Source: Sphingomonas oleivorans
GTDB lineage: Bacteria > Pseudomonadota > Alphaproteobacteria > Sphingomonadales > Sphingomonadaceae
Direction of reading: 5' to 3'
DNA: 64,000 bases
NCBI RefSeq assembly: GCF_003050615.1
Contig: NZ_NWBU01000010.1
Span: forward strand, 529,165 to 593,164
Shown here: positions 7,205-16,727 of the stretch, piece after piece
Numbering within the stretch: the first letter of the stretch is position 1
How the letters are laid out: every line of letters begins with the position of its first letter
Notes under the pieces: generated by a model
The model's input: the letters and a program-made list of their open reading frames with translations, nothing else
What the model was told of the DNA's origin: nothing
Database searches by the model: none
Program-made: the position numbers and the translations under genes

Positions 7205-9511
7205 CTAACTTCTTTCCTCAGATGCCCTGACCGCCAGAGACTTCGATGCTCTGGGCTGAACCCCGGCCTGGGCGTCCGCGCGCGACGGCGTTCCGGCGCC
7301 TTCGCTAAGGCCGAGCCGGTCGCTGAGCCAAGCCAGGGGCCGCGGCGCCCACCAGTTGGCGGTGCCGAGCAGTTGCATGGCCGCGGGGACGATCACCGAC
7401 CGGACGATGGTGGCGTCGATAACGACCGAAAGCGTCATGCCGATCCCGAAGGTGATAAGGAACAGCGAACCCGCGGCCAGACCCATTGTGGCGAGCACGA
7501 CGATCATCAGGATTGCAGCCCTGGTGATAATCGATCCGGTCTGTTGCAAACCCACAGCGACCGCGCGCCGGTTGTCGCCCGTGGCTAGATACGCTTCGCG
7601 AATTCGACTGACGAGGAACATCTCGTAGTCGGTGACCAGCCCGAAGGCGATCGTGACAATCAGCCCAAGTGTCCAAAGGTCGGTGGTGCCGACGACCTGA
7701 AAATCGAGCAATCCCGCAAGCCCGCCTTGCTGAAAAGCCCAGACAACAATGCCCAACGAGGCCGCCAGCGAAAGGAACGCACAAAGGACTGCTTTGATGG
7801 GGACCCACACGGAGCGGAAGGCCAGAGCGAGCAGGATCAGCGTCACGACGGCGATGAAGCCAAGTGCTCCCGGTAGTGCCGCGAGCGTGGCGGCGCTGTT
7901 GTCCAGGCTTATCGCAGCCCCGCCATACCCGCCGACGAGCACAGTGGCGCCGGCTGGCGGCTGGGTCGCACGAATGTCGCGCACGAGCTGCAAGGGACCA
8001 GGATCATCGGCTTCGCCGCGATAATCGACCTTGATCCAGGTGAGCGCCGGATCGGTCAAATGCACGCGAGCCGCAGCGGCACCGGGCAGATCGCCCAGGC
8101 GCGCCAGATATGTTTCAAGGCCTTCCCGGTCCACCGATCCACGGACGGCAACATCGAGAGCCATCCCTGCCGGGCCGTGCTGCGGGAACTCGCTGCCTGT
8201 GTAGCGCGCGACGACCTGGCTGTGACTGTCGGTGGGCAGGTAGCGATGGTTGGTCAGTCCTGGCCGCAGTTCGAGTAGCGGCGCGGCGGCGACCAGCAGC
8301 GCCAGCACGCCCAGCAGAAGCGACACGGCGGGCCGCCTGCCCACCACCCGGGCAAGCCATGCCCAGCCACCCTCCGCCGGGCCACGCCCGGTGCGGCCGA
8401 ACCGCGGCAGCGGAATGCGGCCGGCATTCACCCGACGTCCGAGGATGGCCAGCACGGCGGGAAGCACAAGCACGGCCGCGACGATGTTGAGCAAGACCAC
8501 GCTGATTCCACCAAACGCGAAGGAATGGGAGATGGGCTGTGGAAACAGGAAGAGTGCGCTCAGTCCGCTGATGACGGTCAGGCCTGAAATCGCGACTGTG
8601 CGCCCGGCGGTGGCGGTTGTAGCGATCACCGCAGCCTTAACATCGCCGGCGTCGCGCTCAAGCTCCTCGCGGAACCGGCTGACGATGAAGAGCCCGTAGT
8701 CTACGGCAAGCCCCAGACCTATCAACACGACGATCTCCAGCGCGAAGATCGAAATATCGGTAAACAGGGTAAGCAGGCGCAGCATCACCAGCGATCCGAC
8801 GATCACGAACATACCGAGAGCGACCGGGATTAGCGCCGCCACCAGCCCCCGGTAGAACAGGACCAACAGGACCAGCAGGATCGGCAACGATATCGCCTGC
8901 GCCGTCGCCAAGTTCGCCGTAGCTTCTCGCTGCAGCTCGAACATGCTGGTCAGGCCGCCGCCCAAGTAAGTCGCGATGCCGTCGCCGGCCTTTATGAGGT
9001 GCTGGATTTCGCCATAGACCTCCATGCGCGCCGATTCGTCCTCGCCATGCAGCGTGAGCACTGCGTAGGTGGCGTGCCGGTCAGGGCTTACGAGTTTGGC
9101 GCGTTGCTCGGGCGTCAACCCCGGCGTCCAATAGCTGACGACTGACATGACCTGGGATGACGGGAGGGCGCTCAGCGCGTCCTGGACGGGGCCGGCGAAC
9201 TCTGGATCGTCCACCCTGCGCCTGCCCGATTCATCATCGAAGACCGCGACGACATCCGGATCACCCGGCCGGTGCCCGAAGTGCTCATCTAGCAGGTCAT
9301 TGGCCCTGCTGACCTCGGCCGTTTCCGGAGCAAGGCCGCCGGTGGTCAGGACGCCGAAAACGCCACTTCCCCAGACGAGCGCGAATACCACGAAGAGCCC
9401 GGTGGCAAGCAGTACGAGCCACCGAAATCGAAACGCGAATTGTCCAAAGCTTGAAAACATCAATGCCATCCCCGGCACGTGAGGAGCGGAACGGGAACGC
9501 ATGTTGCGCAT
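7205..9511 (-). CDS. MMPL-family RND transporter
   Basis: Inner-membrane exporter of the MMPL (hydrophobe/amphiphile) RND branch, proton driven. It shows the duplicated layout: one membrane segment, an extracytoplasmic domain (about residues 45-190), five or so membrane segments with GLAVDYGLFIVSRFREEL, a second periplasmic loop, then a second block with FGLVTDYEMFLVSRIREAY. These paired D-Y-x-x-F-x-V-S-R-x-R-E motifs are MMPL hallmarks. Length about 768 residues. Start ATG 9511 sits directly behind the operator-like repeat; ATG 9469 (MALMFSSFGQF) is an alternative. A TetR-type regulator usually accompanies such genes, but none is in the window. Cargo unknown (lipids or drugs in relatives). 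Confidence 0.9.
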   Translation of the reverse strand: MRNMRSRSAPHVPGMALMFSSFGQFAFRFRWLVLLATGLFVVFALVWGSGVFGVLTTGGLAPETAEVSRANDLLDEHFGHRPGDPDVVAVFDDESGRRRVDDPEFAGPVQDALSALPSSQVMSVVSYWTPGLTPEQRAKLVSPDRHATYAVLTLHGEDESARMEVYGEIQHLIKAGDGIATYLGGGLTSMFELQREATANLATAQAISLPILLVLLVLFYRGLVAALIPVALGMFVIVGSLVMLRLLTLFTDISIFALEIVVLIGLGLAVDYGLFIVSRFREELERDAGDVKAAVIATTATAGRTVAISGLTVISGLSALFLFPQPISHSFAFGGISVVLLNIVAAVLVLPAVLAILGRRVNAGRIPLPRFGRTGRGPAEGGWAWLARVVGRRPAVSLLLGVLALLVAAAPLLELRPGLTNHRYLPTDSHSQVVARYTGSEFPQHGPAGMALDVAVRGSVDREGLETYLARLGDLPGAAAARVHLTDPALTWIKVDYRGEADDPGPLQLVRDIRATQPPAGATVLVGGYGGAAISLDNSAATLAALPGALGFIAVVTLILLALAFRSVWVPIKAVLCAFLSLAASLGIVVWAFQQGGLAGLLDFQVVGTTDLWTLGLIVTIAFGLVTDYEMFLVSRIREAYLATGDNRRAVAVGLQQTGSIITRAAILMIVVLATMGLAAGSLFLITFGIGMTLSVVIDATIVRSVIVPAAMQLLGTANWWAPRPLAWLSDRLGLSEGAGTPSRADAQAGVQPRASKSLAVRASEERS

Positions 9512-9524
9512 CAAGGCCAGTCCA

Positions 9525-9571
9525 CTCTAGTTGACGCCGTCAACCTAGAGACTTGAGGTGTACAATGTCAA
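9525..9571 (-). promoter_or_regulatory. MMPL promoter with overlapping operator-like repeat
   Basis: On the minus strand a consensus -35 TTGACA (9571-9566) is followed 16 bp later by a weak -10 TCTAGG. Overlapping it is an imperfect palindrome at 9525-9550: CTCTAG-TTGAC, centre GCC, then GTCAAC-CTAGAG, arms matching over 11 bp with one extra base on one side. The layout is typical of TetR-family autoregulated exporter operators. Confidence 0.5.
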
Positions 9572-9627
9572 CCGCCGAGCGCGGGCGAAGCCCGGCACGT
9601 CGCAGCCGCTCTTGATGAGGCCCGCCA

Positions 9628-10020
9628 TCAGACGAGTGCTCCGCCGCCGAAGCTGAAGAAGCTGACGAAGAACGAGCTGGCGGCGAAGGCGATGCTGAGA
9701 CCGAAGACGATCTGGATCAGGCGCCGGAAGCCGCCGGACGTGTCGCCGAAGGCGAGCGTCAGGCCGGTGATGATGATGACGGCGATGATCTTGGCGACCG
9801 GTCCCTCGATGGATTCGAGGATCGATTGCAGCGGGGCTACCCACGGCATCGAGGAACCGGAAGCGTGGGCGGCGGGCGCCAGCGCGAGGCTGACGAGCGC
9901 GATGGCGGCGGCCGTGCGGATGTGGCGCTGAACGCGATTCGGATAGTCGGATCTAGGAGCCGGCTTCTCCGGACGTTGGTCGCGTCCGGAGAAAAGCCTG
10001 GAGTAGAAACTGCGGCGCAC
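9628..10020 (-). CDS. TrbC/VirB2-family pilin-like membrane protein
   Basis: Small membrane protein of the conjugative pilin family. A signal-like segment (TAAAIALVSLALAPAAHASG) ending AHA is followed by a short polar stretch (MPWVAPLQSILESIEGPVA) and two hydrophobic helices (IIAVIIITGLTLAFGD and IQIVFGLSIAFAASSFFVSF), the usual pilin order. The open frame runs back through tRNA-Asn, so the start must be later; GTG 10020 is the only canonical start between the tRNA and the signal segment, with a weak ribosome site. No other type IV secretion gene is nearby, so its role is unclear. It could be a domesticated relic. Confidence 0.7.
   Translation of the reverse strand: MRRSFYSRLFSGRDQRPEKPAPRSDYPNRVQRHIRTAAAIALVSLALAPAAHASGSSMPWVAPLQSILESIEGPVAKIIAVIIITGLTLAFGDTSGGFRRLIQIVFGLSIAFAASSFFVSFFSFGGGALV
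9962..9998. repeat. 14-bp hairpin downstream of tRNA-Asn
   Basis: Arms 9962-9975 and 9983-9998 pair over 14 bp with a two-base bulge around loop TTGGTCG. It lies 47 bp beyond the tRNA-Asn 3' end on the transcribed side, so it could terminate the tRNA transcript, although no T tract follows. It falls inside the proposed start region of the pilin-like gene. Confidence 0.5.
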
Positions 10021-10044
10021 GGCGTTCGCAGTTTCGGACTGAAA

Positions 10045-10119
10045 TGGCTCCCCGGGACGGATTCGAACCATCGGCCGTCCGATTAACAGTCGGATGCTCT
10101 ACCGCTGAGCTACCGGGGA
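10045..10119 (-). tRNA. tRNA-Asn (anticodon GTT)
   Basis: 75 nt including an encoded CCA (10045-10047). The acceptor stem TCCCCGG/CCGGGGA is perfect, with discriminator G. The D-arm reads AGCTCAGCGGTAGAGC, the anticodon loop CTGTTAA carries GTT, and the T-arm contains GGTTCGAATCC. Lies between nadK and the pilin-like gene. Confidence 0.97.
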
Positions 10120-10216
10120 ACACTGTCTCACCCGCTCTGTCCGTCGGGCGAGGCGCGCCTATAGCAGCGGCTTTGCGCGGCTGGCAAGACTTCCTTTGCC
10201 AAGAAATTTTGCACGT

Positions 10217-10993
10217 TCAGATCGCGAACTGTTCCCGCGTGATCCGGTCATCCAGCGCATGTTCGGGATCGAACAGCAGGGTCAGCGGATTGCTGCGGTC
10301 GATCGCGACCTCCACCGTCGCGACATCGCGGACTTCGCGCTGATCGGCGACGGCGCTCACCGGGCGCTTTACCGGATCGAGCACGCGAAACGTGATTCGG
10401 GTGCGGTCCGGCAGGATCGCGCCGCGCCAGCGGCGGGGGCGGAAGGGGCTGATCGGGGTGAGCGCGATCATCGATGAATCGAGCGGCAGGATCGGTCCCT
10501 GGGCGGAAAGATTATAGGCGGTCGAGCCGGCAGGCGTGGCGACCAGCACCCCGTCGCAGACGAGCTCGGGCAGGACGATGCTGCCGTCGACGGCGACTTC
10601 GAGCCGGGCCGTCTGGCGCGTCTCGCGGAGGAGGGACACTTCATTGATGGCGGCGCAGGCAATGGTCTCGCCATCGACCGTGACGGCCTCCATGCGCAGC
10701 GGAGCGACGGAGAAGGTCTTGGCGCGTTCCAGCCGGTTCTCGAGAAAGTCGGGACGCCAGTCGTTCATCAGGAAGCCGACCGTCCCGAGATTCATGCCGA
10801 AGACCGGCAGGTTGCGGTGCCGATCGAGCATCGCATGGAGCGTGTGCAGCAGGAAGCCGTCCCCGCCGAGCGCCACGACCATATTGGCCTGCTCGATCGG
10901 CACCCATTCATAGCGGGCACGCAATTCGGTGGCGGCCGCCTGGGCGGCTTCGGTGGGAGAGGCGGCTAGAGCGAGCCGGCGATCGCCGGTCAT
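10217..10993 (-). CDS. nadK: NAD kinase
   Basis: ATP-dependent phosphorylation of NAD+ to NADP+ in the cytoplasm. The catalytic GGDG is at residues 43-46 ([15 protein letters not shown]), followed by [13 protein letters not shown] and, in the C-terminal beta domain, the conserved [15 protein letters not shown] that binds NAD. 258 residues, a typical short alphaproteobacterial form. Its ATG overlaps the moaA stop (ATGA), so translation is coupled to moaA. Confidence 0.97.
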   Translation of the reverse strand: MTGDRRLALAASPTEAAQAAATELRARYEWVPIEQANMVVALGGDGFLLHTLHAMLDRHRNLPVFGMNLGTVGFLMNDWRPDFLENRLERAKTFSVAPLRMEAVTVDGETIACAAINEVSLLRETRQTARLEVAVDGSIVLPELVCDGVLVATPAGSTAYNLSAQGPILPLDSSMIALTPISPFRPRRWRGAILPDRTRITFRVLDPVKRPVSAVADQREVRDVATVEVAIDRSNPLTLLFDPEHALDDRITREQFAI

Positions 10994-12009
10994 CCGCCGG
11001 TGACGCTCATATGGCGCCCGACGGCGGGGGCGGCATCGCGCTTGTCGATTTCGAATCGGTGACGGAGCGGCTTCAGCGCCATCGCCTGATCGAGCGCGGC
11101 ATCGAGCGCGGCGGGGCCGCCCTCGCGCAGCGCGGCGCGCAGGTCCACCCGATCGTCATGGCCGAGGCACATATAGAGCCGGCCGGATGCGGTGATGCGG
11201 ACGCGGTTGCAGCCGTCGCAGAAATTATTGGTGAGCGGCGTGATGAAGCCGATGCGGTTGCCGAGCTCCTCGACCCGGGCATAGCGGGCGGGGCCGCCGG
11301 TGCGTTCCGGAATGTCGGTAAGGGTGAGATTCTCCCCAAGGGCTGCGCGTACCTTGTCGAGCGGGAGATAGCGGTCGACCCGATCCTCGTCGATCGCGCC
11401 GAGCGGCATGGTTTCGATCAAGGTGAGGTCATGTCCCTCGCCGGCGCACCAGCGGAGCATGGGTTCGATCTCATCCTCGTTGAAGTCCTTGAGCGCCACC
11501 ATGTTGATCTTGATGCGCAGGCCCGCGGCCTTGGCCGCAGCGATGCCTTCCAGGGCTTTTTCGACGTCGCCCCAACGGGTTATGTAGCGAAAGCGATCGG
11601 GATCGCGGCTATCGAGGCTGACATTGATGCGCCGCACGCCGGCATCGTAAAGCGCCTGGGCCTGGCGATCGAGCTGGGTGCCGTTGGTGGTGAGCGTGAG
11701 CTCGTCGAGCGCGCCGGTTTCGAGATGGCGGCCGATCATGCGGGCAAGATCGGGCACGCCGCGCCGCACCAGCGGCTCCCCGCCGGTAAGCCGGATCTTG
11801 CGCACGCCGCGGGCGATGAAGGCGTCGGCGAGCGCGGAAATCTCCTCCAGCGAAAGCACCGCGCTTTTGGGCAGGAAGGTCATCGCCTCCGCCATGCAAT
11901 AGCGACAGCGAAGATCGCACCGATCCGTGACCGAGATGCGCAGATAGCTGATCCGCCGGCCGAAACCGTCCGTCAACGTGTTGCGTGCGGGAAAAAGGGC
12001 GCCTGCCAT
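10990..12009 (-). CDS. moaA: GTP 3',8-cyclase MoaA
   Basis: Radical SAM enzyme that performs the first step of molybdenum cofactor synthesis, converting GTP to 3',8-cyclo-GTP. The N-terminal cluster is CDLRCRYC (Cys31, 35, 38); the C-terminal second cluster is [13 protein letters not shown] with a later Cys in YMCLGHDD. The protein ends in the Gly-Gly (VTGG) needed for activity. Start ATG 12009. First gene of a moaA-nadK pair; moaB lies separately at 61481. No molybdenum-cofactor riboswitch was seen upstream. Confidence 0.97.
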   Translation of the reverse strand: MAGALFPARNTLTDGFGRRISYLRISVTDRCDLRCRYCMAEAMTFLPKSAVLSLEEISALADAFIARGVRKIRLTGGEPLVRRGVPDLARMIGRHLETGALDELTLTTNGTQLDRQAQALYDAGVRRINVSLDSRDPDRFRYITRWGDVEKALEGIAAAKAAGLRIKINMVALKDFNEDEIEPMLRWCAGEGHDLTLIETMPLGAIDEDRVDRYLPLDKVRAALGENLTLTDIPERTGGPARYARVEELGNRIGFITPLTNNFCDGCNRVRITASGRLYMCLGHDDRVDLRAALREGGPAALDAALDQAMALKPLRHRFEIDKRDAAPAVGRHMSVTGG

Positions 12010-12121
12010 GGCTACAAGCTAGGATGGCGACCGCGACAGGGCAAGCCTACCCCCAGGAGGATCCGGATTGTCTTCCCCGCCGAGCCCAATAGCCTCTTGG
12101 CATGGCGGAGGGAGAGTAGGC

Positions 12122-12934
12122 TTGATCGATCGAGGTAATATCGCGTGGCGCACGGTGGAGAGCCGGCTGGAGAGCGATCTGCGCCATGCGCTGGAGCAGG
12201 ATGAGATAGAGCTGCTGTTCCAGCCGCAGGTGAGCATCGCGAGCGGGCGGATCGTGGGCGTGGAGGCGCTTGCGCGCTGGCATCACCCGATTTTGGGGGA
12301 ACTGGGCGCGCATCCCCTCTTCGCCGCCGCCGCGCGATCCGATCATCTGTCGCAGCTTTCCGCGCATGTGCAGGAAAAGGCGCTGCGGCGTGCAGGGCAC
12401 TGGCCGGAAGCGCTCGCCACGCTGGGCATCGCGGTGAACGTCACCGCATCCGATCTTGCCCGGCCGGATTTCGCCGGACGCTTCGCCGCAATGACGGCGG
12501 AGAGCGGATTGGATCGGTCGCGCGTGACGGTGGAGATCACCGAAAGCGAGATGATCGAGGAACTGGATGCGGCGGCGATGCTGCTGGCGGCACTGCGACG
12601 CGACGGCTTCCGCATCGCGATCGACGATTTCGGGACGGGCTATTCGAGCCTCGCCTATCTGAAGGCGTTGCCGCTCGACTATCTCAAGATCGACCGGCGG
12701 CTGACGCAGGACATAGTCGGTTCGGCGCGGGACAGGATCGTGGTGCTGGGCGTGATCGAGATGGCGCGGTCGCTTGGATTGCGCGTGATCGCCGAGGGAG
12801 TGGAGACCGAGGCGCAGCGCGACGAGCTCGCCAGGGCGGGATGCGATTATTATCAAGGTTATCTATGCGCCCCGCCGGTGGGCGAGGCGGAGCTGGAGCG
12901 GCTGGTGCTGGCGGGGGTTTCCGTCCGAGATTAA
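12122..12934 (+). CDS. EAL-domain c-di-GMP phosphodiesterase
   Basis: Single-domain cytoplasmic protein predicted to hydrolyse cyclic di-GMP. The signature EAL is intact at residues 48-50 (GRIVGVEALARWHHP). Other metal and catalytic positions look kept: NVTASDL, EITESEM, DDFGTGYSSLAYLK, and VIAEGVETEAQRD. YYQGYLCAPP closes the fold. No sensor domain precedes it. Start TTG 12122 follows GGAGGGAG with a 7-nt gap; TTG 12068 and GTG 12155 are alternatives. Divergent from moaA. Confidence 0.88.
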   Translation: MIDRGNIAWRTVESRLESDLRHALEQDEIELLFQPQVSIASGRIVGVEALARWHHPILGELGAHPLFAAAARSDHLSQLSAHVQEKALRRAGHWPEALATLGIAVNVTASDLARPDFAGRFAAMTAESGLDRSRVTVEITESEMIEELDAAAMLLAALRRDGFRIAIDDFGTGYSSLAYLKALPLDYLKIDRRLTQDIVGSARDRIVVLGVIEMARSLGLRVIAEGVETEAQRDELARAGCDYYQGYLCAPPVGEAELERLVLAGVSVRD

Positions 12935-12936
12935 CT

Positions 12937-12966
12937 CCGTCATCCCTGCCTTCGCAGGGGCGACGG
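12937..12966. repeat. REP-like hairpin between convergent genes
   Basis: 13-bp arms, 12937-12949 and 12954-12966, with one mismatch and one G-T pair around loop CTTC. The right part GCAGGGGCGACGG matches the element at 26724-26736 closely. Lies between the 3' ends of the EAL gene and mfd; probably also a terminator. Confidence 0.65.
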
Positions 12967-12980
12967 TGATCAATATCGGG

Positions 12981-15900
12981 CTAGCTCAATATCTTCGCCA
13001 GGCCCTTGGAGAGTTGCAGCGCGCCGTGGAGGCGGGCCTTGGGGTCGGGCCAGGGGCGCTGGATGACGAGCTTGCTGTCCGGGCGGAGCTTGGCGGTGCC
13101 CTTCAGCCGCTCGACATAGGCGATCAGGCCCGGAAGATCCGGGAACTGATCATTATGGAAGCCGACGAGCGCGCCGCGCGGGCCGAGATCGAGCTTAGCG
13201 ACATGCGCCTTGCGGCAGTTGAGCTTGGTCTCGATCACCGAAAGCAGATTCTGCGTCGGATCGGGGAGCGGCCCGAAACGGTCGATCAGCTCGGCGGCGA
13301 AGGCCTCGATCTCGCGCTTATTCTCCAGCTCGTTCATGCGGCGATAGAGGCCCATGCGCAGATCGAGATCGGGGACATATTCCTCCGGCAGCAGGATCGG
13401 CGCATCCACATTGATCTGCGGCGAGAAGGATTCGCGTGGGCCCGCGTTCTTCAGCCCACCGGCCTTGGCCTCGAGGATCGCCTCCTCCAGCATCGACTGG
13501 TAGAGTTCGAAGCCCACTTCCTTGATATGGCCCGACTGCTCGTCGCCGAGCAGATTGCCGGCGCCGCGAATGTCGAGATCATGGCTGGCGAGCTGGAAGC
13601 CGGCGCCGAGCGTGTCGAGATTCTGGAGGATGTGGAGCCGCTTTTCCGCCGTCTCGGTGATCTTGCGATCCGAGGTGGTGAAATAGGCATAGGCGCGCGT
13701 CTTGGACCGGCCGACGCGGCCGCGGATCTGGTAGAGCTGGGCGAGGCCGAACTTGTCCGCGCGATTGACGATCAGCGTGTTGGCACTGGGAATGTCGAGC
13801 CCGCTTTCGACGATGGTGGTGGAGACGAGCACGTCGAACTTCTTGTCGTAGAAGGCGGACATGCGCTCTTCGACCTCCGACGGCGCCATCTGGCCATGGG
13901 CGATGACATAGCGGATCTCGGGCACTTCCTTGCGCAGGAACTCCTCGATATCGGGCAGGTCCTTGATGCGCGGGGTCACGAAGAAGCTCTGGCCGCCGCG
14001 ATAATGTTCGCGCAGCAGCGCCTCGCGCACCACGACCGGATCCCAGGGGGCGACATAGGTGCGCACCGCCAGCCGATCGACCGGGGGCGTCTGGATGACC
14101 GACAGCTCGCGCAGGCCCGACATCGCCATTTGCAGCGTGCGCGGGATGGGCGTGGCGGTGAGCGTCAGCATATGGACGTCGGTCTTGAGCGCCTTCAGCC
14201 TTTCCTTGTGGGTGACGCCGAAGCGCTGCTCCTCATCGACGATGACGAGGCCGAGCCGCTTGAACTCGATACCCTTGGCGAGGATCGCATGCGTGCCGAC
14301 CACCACGTCGATCGCGCCGTCGGCGAGGCCATCCTTGGTGCGTTTCGCCTCGGCGGCGGGAACGAGGCGGGAGAGGCGGCCGACATTCAGGGGGAAGCCC
14401 TGGAAGCGTTCGACAAAATTGGTGAAATGCTGGCGCGCGAGCAGCGTCGTGGGACAAACGATGGCGACCTGCATGCCGGACATGGCGGCGACGAACGCGG
14501 CACGCAGCGCCACTTCCGTCTTGCCGAAGCCGACATCGCCGCAGACGAGCCGGTCCATCGGCCGGCCCTGGCCCAGATCCTCGATCACGTCGCCGATGGC
14601 GCGATCCTGATCGTCCGTCTCCTGATAGGGGAAGCGGGCGACGAATTCATTATAGCCGCCATCGGGCTGGGCGACTTCGGCAGGGCGGAGCGCGCGTTCG
14701 GCGGCGGTGGCGATCAGCTCGCCCGCTATCTCGCGGATACGCTCCTTCATCCGGCTCTTGCGCGCCTGCCAGGCGACGCCGCCGAGCTTGTCGAGCGTGG
14801 CGCCCTCGTCCGAGCCGTAGCGGGAGAGGACGTCGATATTCTCGACGGGGACGTAGAGTTTGTCGCCGCCTGAATAAGTGAGCGCGACGCAGTCGTGCGG
14901 GGACTGGCCGACGGGGATGGAGGTCAGCCCCTCATAGCGGCCGATGCCATGATCGCTATGGACGACGAGATCGCCCGGGCTGAGCGTGGCGAGCTCGGCA
15001 AGGAAGGCGTCGGCGGATTTCTTGCGCCTGGTGCGGCGGACGAGACGGTCGCCGAGCATGTCCTGCTCGGTGAGCATCGCCACGTCGGGCGTGGTGAAGC
15101 CATGATCGAGCGGCAAGACGGCAAGCGCGGTCGAGCCGGGCTGGAAGGCGCTGCCGAGCGCATCCTGCCAGCTGTCCGCCAGCATGGCGCGATCGAGACC
15201 ATGATCGATCAGCAGGCCGCGGAAACGATCGCGCGCGCCGACGGAATAGCTGGCCAGCACGATCTTGCGGCCGCTCCGCCCCAGATCGTGGACATGATCG
15301 ACCACCGCGTCATAGATGTTGACGCCCTGTGCCCGTTCGGGCGCGAAATCGCGCGGGCCGTCCACCGCGAAATCGAGGACGGAGGCGCTTTCGGGCTCGT
15401 GGAATGGCGTGGTGATGTGGAGCGGGCGATCGGCGACGACCGTCTCCCAATCGGCCGGATCGAGATAAAGAAGTTTCGGCTCGATCGGGCGGTAGCTGCC
15501 CGGATCGGCCGATTTCGCGCGGACGCGATTGCCATGATAGTCGGCGATCGCCTCGAACCGCGCTTCCGCCGCGCCGACCGTGCCCGAATCGCGGACGATG
15601 ATGTCGTCGGGCGAGAGATGATCGAACAGGGTGGCGAGCCGATCCTCCAGCAAGGGAAGCCAATGTTCCATGCCGGCGAGGCGGCGCCCCTCCGAAATCG
15701 CCTGATAGAGCGGATCGCCTGTCGCGGTCGCGCCGAAATGCTCGCGATAGCGGCCGCGGAAGCGCTTTATTCCGTCCGGATCGAGCAGCGCTTCGGAGGC
15801 GGGAAGGAGGGTGAAGCCTTCGATGCGGCCGACGGTGCGCTGGTCCTGCGGATCGAACTGGCGGACGCTTTCAATCTCGTCGCCGAAGAAATCGAGGCGG

Positions 15901-16439
15901 AGTGCCAGGCTTTCGCCGGCGGGGAAGAGATCGACGATGCCGCCGCGCACCGCATATTCGCCCGAATCCGCGACCGTATCGGTGCGGACATAGCCGTTCG
16001 CCTGAAGCAGCTCGGCCAGCGCGTCGCGGTCGATCCGCTCGCCGGGGGCGAGCGTGGCGGCGAGCTGGCGGATGCGGAAGGGGGTGAGCGTGCGCTGCGT
16101 GACGGCGTTGATCGTGGTGACGAGGAGCTCGGGGCCCTTCGGCTTCTTCTGGAGCGTGTGGAGCGCGGCCAGCCGTTCCGAGGTGGAGCGGAGCGAGGGC
16201 GAGGCGCGATCATAGGGCAGGCAATCCCAGGCGGGGAACTGGATCACCGCCAGTTCGGGCGCGAAATAGGCGGCGGCATCGGCCAGCCCGCGCATCGCCT
16301 GCTCGTCGGCGGCGACGAAGACGGCACGGCCCTTCGCCGCGCGGGCGAGATCGGCCATCAGCCAGGGGAGGAAGCCGGCCGGCGTGCCCGCAAGCGTGAG
16401 CGGGCGATCGGCCTTCAGGATGCGATTGAGATCGGGCAT
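12981..16439 (-). CDS. mfd: Transcription-repair coupling factor Mfd
   Basis: Removes RNA polymerase stalled at DNA damage and recruits UvrA. 1152 residues, full length. An N-terminal UvrB-like region (FPAWDCLPYDRASPS) is followed by a CarD-like polymerase-interacting domain (SPGDLVVHSDHGIGRYEG, near residues 480-500) and superfamily 2 helicase motifs: GDVGFGKTEVALRAAF (Walker A), VDEEQRFGV (motif II), LTATPIPRTLQ (motif III) and QIRGRVGRS (motif VI). Start ATG 16439, 21 bp after the sdhE stop, so probably one transcription unit with sdhE. Confidence 0.98.
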   Translation of the reverse strand: MPDLNRILKADRPLTLAGTPAGFLPWLMADLARAAKGRAVFVAADEQAMRGLADAAAYFAPELAVIQFPAWDCLPYDRASPSLRSTSERLAALHTLQKKPKGPELLVTTINAVTQRTLTPFRIRQLAATLAPGERIDRDALAELLQANGYVRTDTVADSGEYAVRGGIVDLFPAGESLALRLDFFGDEIESVRQFDPQDQRTVGRIEGFTLLPASEALLDPDGIKRFRGRYREHFGATATGDPLYQAISEGRRLAGMEHWLPLLEDRLATLFDHLSPDDIIVRDSGTVGAAEARFEAIADYHGNRVRAKSADPGSYRPIEPKLLYLDPADWETVVADRPLHITTPFHEPESASVLDFAVDGPRDFAPERAQGVNIYDAVVDHVHDLGRSGRKIVLASYSVGARDRFRGLLIDHGLDRAMLADSWQDALGSAFQPGSTALAVLPLDHGFTTPDVAMLTEQDMLGDRLVRRTRRKKSADAFLAELATLSPGDLVVHSDHGIGRYEGLTSIPVGQSPHDCVALTYSGGDKLYVPVENIDVLSRYGSDEGATLDKLGGVAWQARKSRMKERIREIAGELIATAAERALRPAEVAQPDGGYNEFVARFPYQETDDQDRAIGDVIEDLGQGRPMDRLVCGDVGFGKTEVALRAAFVAAMSGMQVAIVCPTTLLARQHFTNFVERFQGFPLNVGRLSRLVPAAEAKRTKDGLADGAIDVVVGTHAILAKGIEFKRLGLVIVDEEQRFGVTHKERLKALKTDVHMLTLTATPIPRTLQMAMSGLRELSVIQTPPVDRLAVRTYVAPWDPVVVREALLREHYRGGQSFFVTPRIKDLPDIEEFLRKEVPEIRYVIAHGQMAPSEVEERMSAFYDKKFDVLVSTTIVESGLDIPSANTLIVNRADKFGLAQLYQIRGRVGRSKTRAYAYFTTSDRKITETAEKRLHILQNLDTLGAGFQLASHDLDIRGAGNLLGDEQSGHIKEVGFELYQSMLEEAILEAKAGGLKNAGPRESFSPQINVDAPILLPEEYVPDLDLRMGLYRRMNELENKREIEAFAAELIDRFGPLPDPTQNLLSVIETKLNCRKAHVAKLDLGPRGALVGFHNDQFPDLPGLIAYVERLKGTAKLRPDSKLVIQRPWPDPKARLHGALQLSKGLAKILS

Positions 16440-16460
16440 TTGGCTATGCAGCGGAACAGG

Positions 16461-16727
16461 TCAGCGTTCGATCGGAATATAGTCGAGCGTGCGCAGGCGC
16501 TGCATCATCGGGCCTTCCCAGCGTGGCGGGACGACCATGGTGCCGAGCGCCCAGGCCATGATCTCCACATCCTCCTCGGACAGGAGCGCTTCGAACCAGT
16601 CCATCTCCGCATCGCTCCAGCGGGTGGATTCCTGATCGAAATAGCCGCCGATCAGCAGATCCGCTTCCTTCGTTCCGCGATGCCAGGCGCGGAAGCGCAG
16701 GCGTTTGAGGCGGGTCTCGCGATCCAT
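16461..16727 (-). CDS. sdhE: FAD assembly factor SdhE
   Basis: Small helical chaperone that promotes covalent flavin attachment to succinate dehydrogenase SdhA. 88 residues from ATG 16727; an in-frame TTG at 16739 is an alternative. The family signature RGTKE, at residues 17-21, is the conserved RGxxE that contacts SdhA. LLSEEDVEIMAWALG matches the rest of the five-helix fold. It sits between recG and mfd, a gene order often seen in alphaproteobacteria. Confidence 0.93.
   Translation of the reverse strand: MDRETRLKRLRFRAWHRGTKEADLLIGGYFDQESTRWSDAEMDWFEALLSEEDVEIMAWALGTMVVPPRWEGPMMQRLRTLDYIPIER

Noticed and set aside
10012-10071. Pilin gene starting at 10071
   Set aside because: That start and its first residues lie within tRNA-Asn, so the frame there is coincidental.
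10045-10119. tRNA-Asn as an integration attachment site
   Set aside because: Its 3' sequence was not seen repeated elsewhere in the window and no integrase is present, so the idea has no direct support.
10179-10202. TGGCAA...TTGCCA stem after nadK as a terminator
   Set aside because: Only a 6-bp stem with an 8-base loop and no T tract on the nadK side; too weak to list.
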